Shown here: in pieces, positions 38,301-45,575 of the stretch
Position numbering within the stretch: the stretch's first letter is position 1
Layout: every line of letters starts with the position of its first letter
Virus record (IMG/VR): IMGVR_UViG_3300033153_013547
Coordinates: 124,001-188,000 of that record
DNA: 64,000 nucleotides
Source of the DNA: a virus
Reading direction: 5' to 3' (one strand)
Translations under genes and position numbers: made by a program
The notes under the pieces: model-generated
Told to the model about the DNA's origin: nothing
The model's database searches: none
The model's input: the letters and a program-made list of their open reading frames with translations, nothing else

Positions 38301-40244
38301 TATTGTAATGGCAAATATAAGGGGCTTGCCTTCGACGTTGGTGCCGCAAGAGAGCGGTGGACAGATGCGCAAGTTGCAATAATGCGTGATATTGGCGAAC
38401 AATATGGATTATGGATGCTTGACGAACGGCATAAAGCAAGTAAGAACTGGACAGGCTCTCATTTGCACTTTCAAGCCGACAAAGACCTTTATAAAGCACT
38501 AGACAATGGAACAGCCACAATTCCTTCTACCATCACGACTCCTTCCGGTACCATCACGACTCCTTCCAGTACTATCCCTGCTTCTTCTCCTTCTGGCATC
38601 GGCATCACAGGTGGAGTCAGCGCGCCAATATCTGGCGAAGATCTTCCACCAAACGAAGCCCTTGATATAAGCACAAAAGACATGTCCTTTGGAGATCTCT
38701 TCTCAATATACCAAATGGCTTGTGCTGACTTCATAGTCAAAGCCATTCCATTTGAAAACAGAAGCACCATATTCTTTGGTAGACCAAGATTTGGGGTGGT
38801 TGATGGATATGTTGACATGGCAAATACAATAATTCCTGACCCAGCCAAAAACCTGGCAACCTGGCAGTTTGATATCAGCAAACCACTTGTCAAACCATTT
38901 ATGCAAAATCATGTGATCAATAGCAAGAATATAATTGCCAATGGTGTTGTGGCAACAGACAAATATATTGCTAATGTAGCAATCCCAACATACCATACAG
39001 GAAATCCAGTGGGAGTCAATGTTTTTGTAGATCACTTTATTCCTGCTTCAGAACGTAAAGCATCAGAAGTAAATACAAGAATTATGGCAGCAGGACAATC
39101 CCAGATTGCCAAGTTCCTGGGTATTGCAGAGGATTACTCTCGTGGAGATGCCATAGCAATTGCTCGTGGATACCTCAAGAACAAAATGAGAGAAATGTAT
39201 CAAGGTTACATAATAACCATGGGAATGCCTGGTATCAAACCATTTGATATGGTACATTTATATGACCATATAACAGAAATGAATGGAGCATTTGAGGCTG
39301 GTGTAGTGATCAATGAATTGAGCCAAGAAACTGGGTATATTACTTCTATCAAGCCTAACTTGATAAGCACCATTATGGACGCCAAATTTATTTATATTTA
39401 CCAGAAACTTTGTGAAATGGCTGGCATATATCAATCTATTCAGTCTGCCAATGACCTGATGAATTCTGAAACAGCAGTAATCTGGAAGCAGCTGGGACAC
39501 TCTGATCCCAGTGCAACTCAAGAAGCACTGATGCCACCAAGTGTTGGTAAATCTGACAATGTAGTAACCATTCCTGGTGTTCGTGTAGCAGCTACTGCTG
39601 GTGTGTTATGGTGGGCATCAGCAACTGTGGTACATTGTATTATCCATGGCAATCCCATTAGCTTGGTGTCTGGACTAAAAAGAGTCGCAAGAGCATTTGA
39701 AGGAGCAGAAAAATTCGGTTGGTTAGCATCTCCTGCCAAAAAATCAGCTCACACACTAATCAAGCTTACCCGAGCCACAAAGAGCCTTCCGCTAATGCAA
39801 CGATTCCTCAAACCAGCAGGAATATCAGTTAAACTAGGAACAAAAGCCAATGTTATCACTCTTGTAGCAACAGTAGTAATTAGTGCCATTGTTGGATCAA
39901 TGGTAAGATCACTAATAAATTCTGTTAGTAATCTACAGTCTCTATGTATGATGCCAATGAAAATAGGTTGTGCAGAATTCTCTGCTGGCATCAATGGACA
40001 TTTGGGTTCAGTCATTGGGGATCCATCTGATCCAATAATTAGTGCACTTGATAAATTTATGGGTTCAACCAGTGGTCAAATAGCAAGCATTGCAGCATCA
40101 CTATTTACTGCTGTCCCAGGAGATTTGGGTAACATAACATATAAGATGCCTTTTAAATTTGTTTCACCATGTCAAGTTGATCAATTAATCAGTGCTCCTA
40201 AAACTGAAGCCAAGAAAGAAGAGAAGGAGGAAACAACAGAATAA
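32319..40244 (+). CDS. Baseplate hub protein with GH24 lysozyme and M15-like peptidase
   Basis: 2641 aa, start 14 bases inside the previous gene. An N-terminal tail-type beta domain (~30-135, VTISSVPGFPNTYKIDL) appears again at ~500-625 (YSVTPMPEYPNVFHVEL), an internal duplication. At ~1140-1185, GVRVQIRMGYESNPLRLKLE resembles gp27/gpD hub barrels. At ~1738-1900 is a T4-type lysozyme (GH24): E1745, YDDG then SIGYGN, QIEALTSMTYNTGAG and GLTRRRKDE. At ~1950-2055 is an M15/DD-peptidase-like domain with H1985, SMH (H1991), GLAFD (D2006) and HLH (2048-2050). A second hub-like part (~2095-2400) has FENRSTIFFGRP and GYITSIKPNLI. Two hydrophobic segments follow near 2430 and 2530. It should sit at the tail tip and cut both glycan and peptide parts of the cell wall to let the tube through. 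Confidence 0.8.
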   Translation: MAVSNNYTETVNLGGVTFNVPITNIKTSVQSNITSSNSIRESGSAKLQTDQIVELLEITFYAFDQNGLKTAASLMQLYKNIPFVWVASPYINAGLNICDVALHSVTISSVPGFPNTYKIDLVLAPFDSFAITNWPTLLSGTNLELYYTYQTYVANKTAKRLGSTKQYGVMLPTDPPGQPNPFDIFVPSDDFLEETKMAMDMIDNALKNAITFSNKNEDGLYAVITRDIGTDNTPEEMSKKLADQLKGYLLNAVAKDADGNEISLFTKNKNGDIVPAPWDKWQQCRIFDVYDPDTGKILTGASAESKFLNLFEAIEEAIGQNSLEEYIRRIDANQSLATFLNSFASIAKNTDLYTHAATALQINAVDINLIRQVITGENLQLKVKLPNYSYGQEGAAINRGYWDYLLMGVNIDVNIGGNFKAQAPTTTNQTVPDHLDLFVEDIDSLKRPGFLGLLYDIYLGARGFQNILSGATESLAKLFDRDRYRESGYIPAGLTQFSPQQVVVSFNNKFSTGYLQNALTVRPIYSYVGSGDFTIQILNTVTDPDHSELKKFTDTIDLAFLQNKKFQGELPAGFIAIRDPLVQSMGIFECLIIGYSVTPMPEYPNVFHVELTTTDFNLQKRTEYMINRIDPYGKIHGGDDKSTAAATALSSSLLDPVFDPASQFSSQEPRTLETAFGEQQIQYDPEYKPPTTSNSASGSEAYYDYENIDGGDILCVKELYQDWFRAKYSLRQYNCYPDIILPTLHEAQIIFGDFDKPISIATGATNIDNPSTAENKTEVHVLKDFKAYYEWRQAGLINGERTDPFMDYGGDINVTKLDWTETGEYVVPYFFFYPSRIEVISDANANVNQYDTPLIGGDDQLNRGDNQLNLSSFNIDGDINGTTEQPDGSSAITEKEKIYESPFGAAARVFGLAPVAPPPTAPAGSITDVTEDIAENSESGTPATTKEKSTMQEKMVGKKRIKKIKEIQKHQAEHPTTDDEVGTEDTAFTMPLGEFPLEFYWIEEERYNKRGDIAQLFPTFHIMIIDEFPWQFGWKMKDFLYQSVRVERIKTYGASDDLKEFAFVDVANTYGDLTKEEMNPSLLVSYAFALKKPPSLEERLFDDYRNFFSNLANMLDRTDDIETYFAVKSAISNVSGALFLKQGVRVQIRMGYESNPLRLKLEFMGKIQTLGTGESFQIVCVSDGVEFDTPINNRIDTKGTMWNNITTFFDKPADVYGVINNFMNERGGAGIFGNLGDSVKTWLGKAGDWGFDRLVYESPYGIEHFGYRNKAVPGRFTRTDWDFKSTKEVLKKLSSDSTENSDLKDIFSNLMAYKDEGQIQKNIEAYEEALEAAAKAIEEKAKELKAGKACLFSPTECLKMPKSLQIPTDPDNGTMTLNWNILQSNTKIKANILKGNFIDHWSDLRLRSQGLEEPLSTIIKMMNDIAGIDEFISIFDPFTPFFPRYQLFGGDKYYQLFGTISGLQKDLKDKDFNPEEGLETAKALDELVYFILNELRKLYGTYSNYFRPTNIAEFDIDIDNILGDASILLKELEITRGSVTAIGNKSDSSLDLLFRSMRLNTGLAQSHGRASTQASLTKNDIITKILVNKVGLNKETITLYSRGNKTLLSLPNEEAMILGEWLLTIINAGRSEEEQQTIDPLIRALDVAQDTPLDVFGIDIGHILFAGETMMNIHQPAHAFSKAGSEINQFGGTGAGDFGSGTTYDEEGLSTKNDHRDVGNTQLITSDGDKFKFSSKFIRWIKLTENGGLHESVIKGGTIKPYDDGPQWSIGYGNFAGEKQRDIIDLTLHPPIYKSIPESLADQLLVDELNKFRKQVLRILGDSANLLNQSQIEALTSMTYNTGAGNTKTKRVYAAIKEGNLSDVPRLIREGENRIRGKGVDPGLTRRRKDESIIWSWQDATISSKNIINPLSNPFTEPSPSSQWDPETVFNPFPYEKDLPTPNTRIPVKSFLDEIKPAFEDSVNAALGRPPGKEIRITSTTGGTHAENSMHYRRYCNGKYKGLAFDVGAARERWTDAQVAIMRDIGEQYGLWMLDERHKASKNWTGSHLHFQADKDLYKALDNGTATIPSTITTPSGTITTPSSTIPASSPSGIGITGGVSAPISGEDLPPNEALDISTKDMSFGDLFSIYQMACADFIVKAIPFENRSTIFFGRPRFGVVDGYVDMANTIIPDPAKNLATWQFDISKPLVKPFMQNHVINSKNIIANGVVATDKYIANVAIPTYHTGNPVGVNVFVDHFIPASERKASEVNTRIMAAGQSQIAKFLGIAEDYSRGDAIAIARGYLKNKMREMYQGYIITMGMPGIKPFDMVHLYDHITEMNGAFEAGVVINELSQETGYITSIKPNLISTIMDAKFIYIYQKLCEMAGIYQSIQSANDLMNSETAVIWKQLGHSDPSATQEALMPPSVGKSDNVVTIPGVRVAATAGVLWWASATVVHCIIHGNPISLVSGLKRVARAFEGAEKFGWLASPAKKSAHTLIKLTRATKSLPLMQRFLKPAGISVKLGTKANVITLVATVVISAIVGSMVRSLINSVSNLQSLCMMPMKIGCAEFSAGINGHLGSVIGDPSDPIISALDKFMGSTSGQIASIAASLFTAVPGDLGNITYKMPFKFVSPCQVDQLISAPKTEAKKEEKEETTE
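38529..38570 (+). repeat. 21-base tandem repeat in hub linker
   Basis: Two 21-base copies, at 38529-38549 and 38550-38570, differ at one base and are preceded and followed by partial copies. They encode TITTPSG and TITTPSS in a Thr/Ser/Pro linker just after the M15-like domain of the hub protein. The linker probably keeps the peptidase domain flexible. Confidence 0.85.
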
Positions 40245-42019
40245 TGCCTCCAAAACCCAAAAACTTTTTGATTCCTTCTGGGCCCCAACAAATAACCAAG
40301 TCTATAATAGGACTTGCTGTTCCAACCAGCAATCCTACTGTATCTCATGATGGCCCCAGAGGTTCAACCAAAACCAGTGATGTAAATGTAATTATCTTTG
40401 ACAGATCTGGGCAAAAGAAAATGATCAACAACCTCAGGTGGCCATTTGATAATATTGATTATGAAATGGCAGCAGGTATGGCACCAGACAACCCTGGTGA
40501 AACCATAGATCAATTTGACAAGAGATATAGAGAGGCGTTTGAAGCCATATCAAAAACAGATCAGTCACTATCTACTCTGGCTCAAATATATCAACTTGGC
40601 ATAATCAAACAACAAATACCAACCATGCCTGGTCGTCTTGTTATTGTCAAAATTGAAGACGGAAGTCGTTTTAGGATCGATAAATTGTTTGACTCAGGCA
40701 TGCCCCCTCGGATTGACATGACCCAAGGGGGTTCTCTAACAGGAACTACTGGATCCGTAACATCCACCATTCCTGCTGGTAGATCACACATAAAACAAAT
40801 ATCTATTGAAGAAAGATTGGCAAAAATGAAAAGAAATGCACTTTCTGATAGAGACAATCACATCAAAGAATTACTAACAGATCCATCTCCTACTGCTACA
40901 ATTAAGGATATTGATGTTATCAGAGGTAGTAGCAATGAGTTTATCATCATGGAAGATGGCATCATCAGAATAGGCAAAGATGGCACAGGTGTTGTCATTG
41001 ACACAAACAAAAGAGAAATTACCATGAGAGCCCAGGGTGGCACTATTGATCTCAATACTGACAAACTAAGGTGGCAAGAAGCCCCTTTCAATGACAACCT
41101 TGTTAGCACAGATTTAGCTACCACTGACTATCATATTAGTAATTTAGTAGAAAAACATGAGTTGTTTGCCAGACAAGAAGCTGTTGGTGGTGGTGGTATA
41201 GGCTTACTGCCCCCTCCATATACTCCACTTACAACAAAGTTGTGGATGGGAATGGCCTCTTTTGGTCTTTCTGGTGTAGTCCAAACAGGTTATACACTAA
41301 ATACTGTTATAGCAGCAATGGGATCCATGGAATCTGCTCCTTTTGATGATATAACAGCCAAAATGTCTTACATAGCTACTGATAGAAGGCTGCATCCTCC
41401 ACATGTTAGTTCTCTTCCTCTTTCTCTGAGCTTATCTGTAAAGGCCATAGCAGAATCTATGACAGTAGATGCTGCTTTTCTTGTGCCAAATGTTATAGAC
41501 GAGCTAATAGCAACCCAATCCCAAACAACAAGATCTCTATTGGCAACTCCTCCTACTGACTGGATACCTGATATGTTGGACAGTCCACCTGCCTGTTTCC
41601 CACCTGTGCCTTATGCATATAGTCTGATGACACCAAATGTATCATTGTTGTCTAGTGTTTTTCTGAACCCAGAAATAACAATGATGGATTCTAAGACTAC
41701 AATGGCCAAATTGTGGAGTGAGGCTGCAACAGAAGTAGCAGCATTTGGTGCACACACACACCCTGTGCCTGATGGAGTTACTGGCATTCCTGTGCCTTTT
41801 GAGTTGCCCAAACTAGAAGCATGGATGTTTGCAATTACTGATCAATTTATGGGGCATACTCACATTTGCCATCAAGCATATGAATATCATATTGCTCCTC
41901 GGCTATACCGAACATACCCTTTACAAGAAATTTTCAAATCGAGGACATTAGATCGCATACGAACCATATACAAAACAGTAAAAGACATGGCCATTGGAGC
42001 CAAAATGATCAAAGTTTAG
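40244..42019 (+). CDS. Baseplate spike-like protein with paired HxH motifs
   Basis: 591 aa, start overlapping the previous stop (TAATG). Residues ~215-270 show short regular strands (FIIMEDGIIRIGKDGTGVVI, REITMRAQGGTIDLNTDK) like a beta-helical or triple-stranded spike shaft. Near the C-terminus are GAHTHPVPDG (H504, H506) and MGHTHICH (H538, H540, H543). HTH(P) motifs of this kind occur in phage central spike proteins such as P2 gpV and Mu gp45, where histidines from three subunits bind iron at the tip. It follows the hub gene, as spike genes do. Unlike the known short spikes, it has a long helical/loop section (~300-490) between shaft and motifs and ~45 further residues after the last motif, so a different role on the hub remains possible. 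Its DNA is almost free of CpG. Confidence 0.55.
   Translation: MPPKPKNFLIPSGPQQITKSIIGLAVPTSNPTVSHDGPRGSTKTSDVNVIIFDRSGQKKMINNLRWPFDNIDYEMAAGMAPDNPGETIDQFDKRYREAFEAISKTDQSLSTLAQIYQLGIIKQQIPTMPGRLVIVKIEDGSRFRIDKLFDSGMPPRIDMTQGGSLTGTTGSVTSTIPAGRSHIKQISIEERLAKMKRNALSDRDNHIKELLTDPSPTATIKDIDVIRGSSNEFIIMEDGIIRIGKDGTGVVIDTNKREITMRAQGGTIDLNTDKLRWQEAPFNDNLVSTDLATTDYHISNLVEKHELFARQEAVGGGGIGLLPPPYTPLTTKLWMGMASFGLSGVVQTGYTLNTVIAAMGSMESAPFDDITAKMSYIATDRRLHPPHVSSLPLSLSLSVKAIAESMTVDAAFLVPNVIDELIATQSQTTRSLLATPPTDWIPDMLDSPPACFPPVPYAYSLMTPNVSLLSSVFLNPEITMMDSKTTMAKLWSEAATEVAAFGAHTHPVPDGVTGIPVPFELPKLEAWMFAITDQFMGHTHICHQAYEYHIAPRLYRTYPLQEIFKSRTLDRIRTIYKTVKDMAIGAKMIKV
40758..41899. other. CpG-free tract (one CpG in 1142 bases)
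   Basis: Reading every base from 40758 to 41899 shows a single CG dinucleotide (41500-41501), although C, G and the reverse order GC are common. The tract is inside the spike-like gene. A similar tract, 33490-34178, contains none in 689 bases, and 38656-39053 none in 398. Confidence 0.92.
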
Positions 42020-42160
42020 TGCTAATAATAACTAATAATAGAGAGTAAACATATGAGAAAAATAACAGATCTAAACTGGGAAAAGATTTGGTAGATTGAC
42101 TGTGATTGAAGATATGTGAATCATTTCACACTGCTATATTTTTTGGAGATTGGACATAAT
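42020..42160. other. Intergenic gap, possible 13-codon leader ORF
   Basis: A 141-base gap, the longest non-coding gap in the window apart from the capsid terminator region. It begins with AT-rich repeats of CTAATAATAA type. It contains GAGAG, then ATG at 42053 opening a 13-codon frame (MRKITDLNWEKIW) ending TAG at 42094, and the ribosome site GGAG for the following gene. No convincing promoter or hairpin was seen. The mini-ORF may be chance. Confidence 0.35.
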
Positions 42161-42625
42161 ATGACAAATGACTTAGCACTTGATTCAAATGGTGATATTT
42201 ATCTAACTAATAATAGACAAATGGTGGATTGCTCCAACTATCCAGCTGCCAAACCCTACTACGATCCAAGATACAGGAATCTCATCCAAAACATCTTTAT
42301 TTCTTTACAAACTTTGAGGGGAGAGTGGCCATCCAGTAGCCTCATAGGAAATTCTTCTGAAAATTTTTTGGGCAGACTCTATACTTATGATCTTCATAAG
42401 GCTATTGTCAATGATATTACATCTGCCATCACTAATATACTTCCATCTAATGCTACTGCAGAGATCAAGGCAGTGCCAACCAGTGCAAATGCCTGTAATA
42501 TAACCATCAAAATTGTTGTTAATAACACAAGAATTGTTTGCATGCAATTTCCTTTTAACTTAGTAGATGGACTTGTAATCACAGGAGAAGGATCTTCAAT
42601 GTTCACACATGGTGATATTTCATGA
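42161..42625 (+). CDS. gp25-like baseplate wedge protein
   Basis: 154 aa from ATG 42161, with GGAG 12 bases upstream; the longer in-frame start at 42116 would add a hydrophobic leader with no ribosome site. The beginning, NDLALDSNGDIYLTNNRQMV, a Gln-rich helix (LIQNIFISLQTLRGEW) and the following G...NFLGRLYTY fit the gp25/W family of small baseplate proteins, in which a strand pair leads to an LxTxxGEW helix. These form the inner wedge ring and help start sheath polymerisation. Its stop overlaps the next start as ATGA, and that neighbour is gpJ-like, reproducing the W-J order of P2- and Mu-type baseplates. Confidence is good from context and pattern. Confidence 0.7.
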   Translation: MTNDLALDSNGDIYLTNNRQMVDCSNYPAAKPYYDPRYRNLIQNIFISLQTLRGEWPSSSLIGNSSENFLGRLYTYDLHKAIVNDITSAITNILPSNATAEIKAVPTSANACNITIKIVVNNTRIVCMQFPFNLVDGLVITGEGSSMFTHGDIS

Positions 42626-43407
42626 TAGTAAAAGAAAGCACCACAGATTTCATAAATCGTATGATGACAAAACTAGAGGATGCTGGTATTGACACAACTA
42701 ATTCACATGTAGCTAATGCCCTGACTTCAATTGTTGCTGCAGAACTTGCTGACGCCAATGATAAGTTGTTTGAGGCTGATAGAGAAAGCAAGGCAGATAC
42801 AGCTACAACACTTGATTCTCTAACAAAAATAGCCAATCAGTTTGGAATAATCACACTACCCACTGATACTACAGATACTTTGAGATATAAAATCAAAAAT
42901 CATCGTAGAGAACAGTCTTATGGAAGTTTATTTAGCATACGTAGAGCAGCTCTCAGTGTCCCTGGTGTTTCTAACGTCAATGTAGTATCTCAGTTCTTTG
43001 GTCCAGCAACTGTGGGGGTTTTTGTAGAAGCACAGAATCACACAATTCCTTCTGCAGATCTATTAGCACAAGTCAAGGAAATTGTGTCTGCAGCAGATGG
43101 TGGAGTACATATAGAAGTTAGTGCCCCAGAATATATTGAGGTTTTAGTACGTTGTACAATAAAGGATTTGATAGATGTATCTAATATCACAGCAATTGTG
43201 AATAAAACTATCACAGAATCTAACATTGGGGACACAATAAATCTTACAAGAATGTTGTCAAATATTAGTAGCAGTATTGTTGTTGATAGTGTTTACCTAA
43301 ATGGCAGAAAAACCAGGAGCAAGATAATTCAGTTAAAAGAGAATGAGAAAGCCATCATTGATCGTACGAAAGATACATCTATAGAGATTCGTGTGACGGC
43401 GGGATAG
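42622..43407 (+). CDS. Baseplate J-like wedge protein
   Basis: 261 aa, start overlapping the previous stop (ATGA). The order is typical for gpJ-like proteins: an N-terminal helical part (residues 1-75), then IITLPTDTTDTLRYKIKNHR, then a helix and SLFSIRRAALSVPGVSNVNVVS, a strand part with TVGVFVEAQNHTIPSADLLA, and a ferredoxin-like repeat with HIEVSAPEYIEVLVRCTIKD. In baseplates this protein bridges wedge and sheath-initiating ring. It is shorter than P2 gpJ (~300 aa) and far shorter than T4 gp6. It forms a coupled pair with the gp25-like gene. After it, AAGAGGAGTC begins the next unit. Confidence 0.78.
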   Translation: MIVKESTTDFINRMMTKLEDAGIDTTNSHVANALTSIVAAELADANDKLFEADRESKADTATTLDSLTKIANQFGIITLPTDTTDTLRYKIKNHRREQSYGSLFSIRRAALSVPGVSNVNVVSQFFGPATVGVFVEAQNHTIPSADLLAQVKEIVSAADGGVHIEVSAPEYIEVLVRCTIKDLIDVSNITAIVNKTITESNIGDTINLTRMLSNISSSIVVDSVYLNGRKTRSKIIQLKENEKAIIDRTKDTSIEIRVTAG

Positions 43408-43430
43408 GCTAAAAGAGGAGTCAAAACACC

Positions 43431-44561
43431 ATGGCTAATAATGTGATACTGAACATATATGAGATAATATCGGATTTACCAGTAGCCGTAGATCTTCCGT
43501 TGGAATTCGGGAATGCCAGTGGGTATGTAATAGGTGGCGGGACCAGCACAACACGAAACTTTAGAATCGTAAATTCAGCAGAAGATGATTCGGGAGATGA
43601 GAACAATATTGCGATAAACAGTGTAATCAACGTCTACCCCGTAAATGAGCAAAACGTCGCATGCGATCCTGGAGACGGCTCGTTTGACCCAGCAACACAA
43701 ATTGGCAATGGCGATCAAGTTGCTTTTCATCGTTGGCTTAACGTCAAATGCACTACCTTACAAAGAATTGCCGAAAATGAGGTGTTCGAGGGGCCTGGCG
43801 CCACCTTCACGACATCTAATGCTATAGCACAAGACGGCTTAGGCAATTATTTATCTATCGTGCGTAAGAGTGTTGAAATACTTGAGCAGGCAGTAACAGT
43901 TACAGATATGGGGGGTGGCACATATATTGTTGCACTAACAAATACTTCTGTTACTAAATATAGTTCTTCAGTTATAGATGGTTCGCCAATACCCATATTA
44001 TACGTAACGCAACTGCTTGACGAATCGTCTACGCCTGTAGACATAAGTGAAGCAACAATAGTTTATAACATAGACTCTATCACTATTACTGGCGTTGTTT
44101 TAGACGCAGGTGCTGGTAATTATACAATGTCTTATTACATACTAGAAAACATGGTAGAAGGCGTAGGCATAGATCAATATTCAATAACAGAAGATAGTGA
44201 AGAGACCAGCATAGTTCTTGGGGCAGCTCTTGTGGATACAGAATTTGTGGAGGTCAATTACATAACTGACTATTCAGATTTAGAATATGTAGCAGTTGGC
44301 AGGAGATATTTTCCTTCTTCACCCACTATTGAAGACATCACTGCTTATATTGGCAGTGCTCCAGACACATCTGACATTGATCTAAACTATATTGAAGATG
44401 ATCCAAACGGATTGTATGAGAAAAATGCTGACATAAGGATTTTCAACACCATAAAACCTAACAATGGATATGCAGATGTGTCTATGTATTTAGATGCAAC
44501 GGGTTCAACCATTTTGGAGGGCCCCGATAATTTCGAGATTATTCTTGGATATCAATACTAG
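43431..44561 (+). CDS. Baseplate/tail structural protein, unrecognised family
   Basis: 376 aa, start preceded by AGAGGAG. Entirely beta-like composition (Gly, Ser, Thr, Asp, Val, Ile), no membrane segment. Residues 1-150 contain VDLPLEFGNASGYVIGGG and a compact part with two Cys (C78, C106). Residues ~150-300 carry regular strands such as DSITITGVVLDAGAGNYTMS. The first ~430 bases of the gene are CpG-dense (about 25 CG), in clear contrast with the flanking baseplate genes, suggesting that the N-terminal domain was exchanged recently. It follows the gpJ-like gene, so a wedge-attached or fibre-connecting protein is likely. I do not recognise the family. Confidence 0.5.
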   Translation: MANNVILNIYEIISDLPVAVDLPLEFGNASGYVIGGGTSTTRNFRIVNSAEDDSGDENNIAINSVINVYPVNEQNVACDPGDGSFDPATQIGNGDQVAFHRWLNVKCTTLQRIAENEVFEGPGATFTTSNAIAQDGLGNYLSIVRKSVEILEQAVTVTDMGGGTYIVALTNTSVTKYSSSVIDGSPIPILYVTQLLDESSTPVDISEATIVYNIDSITITGVVLDAGAGNYTMSYYILENMVEGVGIDQYSITEDSEETSIVLGAALVDTEFVEVNYITDYSDLEYVAVGRRYFPSSPTIEDITAYIGSAPDTSDIDLNYIEDDPNGLYEKNADIRIFNTIKPNNGYADVSMYLDATGSTILEGPDNFEIILGYQY

Positions 44562-44573
44562 AACTAGCTAATC

Positions 44574-45575
44574 ATGGCAGAATTCCGTATAATTTCAACC
44601 GTTAAAGTAGATAGCAGCCAAGAATGGAGACTTGCTGCTGGAACCACAGTAATGGGCACAGCTAATCACTATGTAGATTCTAGTGTATTTATTGCTATTC
44701 TAAATGAAGTGGGGCAACCAATAGTTCCCACAACATATCAAATAATTGAAAATACTCATGATGTTTTGAACTATAAATATCTTGATACTGTGGGAATGCC
44801 ACCTTGGATGAAGGGTGCTTGGAGTCCTGTGTCTAATATGCAGAGATATTTTTCTTCTATACAAGATTCAATCAATGTTTACTTGGATGATATTGACAGA
44901 TATTATAATAGTAAATTTGTTAATACAGCCACAGGTTTTGCTAATTGTTTTGGGATTATAAATGAAAAGTTTGCAAGCAATGTATTGATCACAGATTCTA
45001 CTTTTGTTGAAATAGAAAAAACTGATAATTCTATAGACCTATTTTTAGAAGATCCTTTTCTTGAAAACAAGTGTTTGATCAAAAGCCAATACACTATCAT
45101 AAGATATGCTGGACCTATAGAGACTGTGGCTTATGTAAATGGACAACCATACGAGGTTATACCACTGAACATTACAGATGACTTAGACTCATGGGGGTAT
45201 TTGTTAGATCTTTACAGACATAATAAAGAATCTGACGGGGAATACTCAACAAGATTGAACTATGAGTTTGGCACCACCACACTGGCTGATGAAGAGGTGC
45301 TTCGATATGCTAATAGCACAGACTTTGGGCTTCGAGCACAACTAGCAAGATTCACGGGAGAAGATATCAACGATATTACTGTGCAAAGCGTAATAGACTA
45401 TACCAATTTGTTTATGGATAATTATGACTATCCAGATATTGCCACTATGCAATATTTGAAGAATAAATATGATTGGGGTTCTTTTATTTATAATAGAATC
45501 ACATGGTGGGACAACGTAGACCTCAATCGTTCGTTGTATTTGATACACACCAAGGCCGACAGTGACCTATTATGA
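44574..45575 (+). CDS. Baseplate/tail fibre connector-like protein
   Basis: 333 aa, start 12 bases after the previous stop; its own stop overlaps the next start (ATGA at 45572). The middle, MPPWMKGAWSPVSNMQRYFS followed by SINVYLDDIDRYYN, is helical and aromatic. The second half is acidic and rich in Tyr/Asp (TLADEEVLRYANSTDFGLRA, YDYPDIATMQYLKNKYDWGS). In contractile tails the protein after gpJ is often gpI-like, linking baseplate and fibres. Position fits such a role, but no specific gpI pattern could be confirmed. It is translationally coupled to the large surface protein gene downstream. Confidence 0.45.
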   Translation: MAEFRIISTVKVDSSQEWRLAAGTTVMGTANHYVDSSVFIAILNEVGQPIVPTTYQIIENTHDVLNYKYLDTVGMPPWMKGAWSPVSNMQRYFSSIQDSINVYLDDIDRYYNSKFVNTATGFANCFGIINEKFASNVLITDSTFVEIEKTDNSIDLFLEDPFLENKCLIKSQYTIIRYAGPIETVAYVNGQPYEVIPLNITDDLDSWGYLLDLYRHNKESDGEYSTRLNYEFGTTTLADEEVLRYANSTDFGLRAQLARFTGEDINDITVQSVIDYTNLFMDNYDYPDIATMQYLKNKYDWGSFIYNRITWWDNVDLNRSLYLIHTKADSDLL

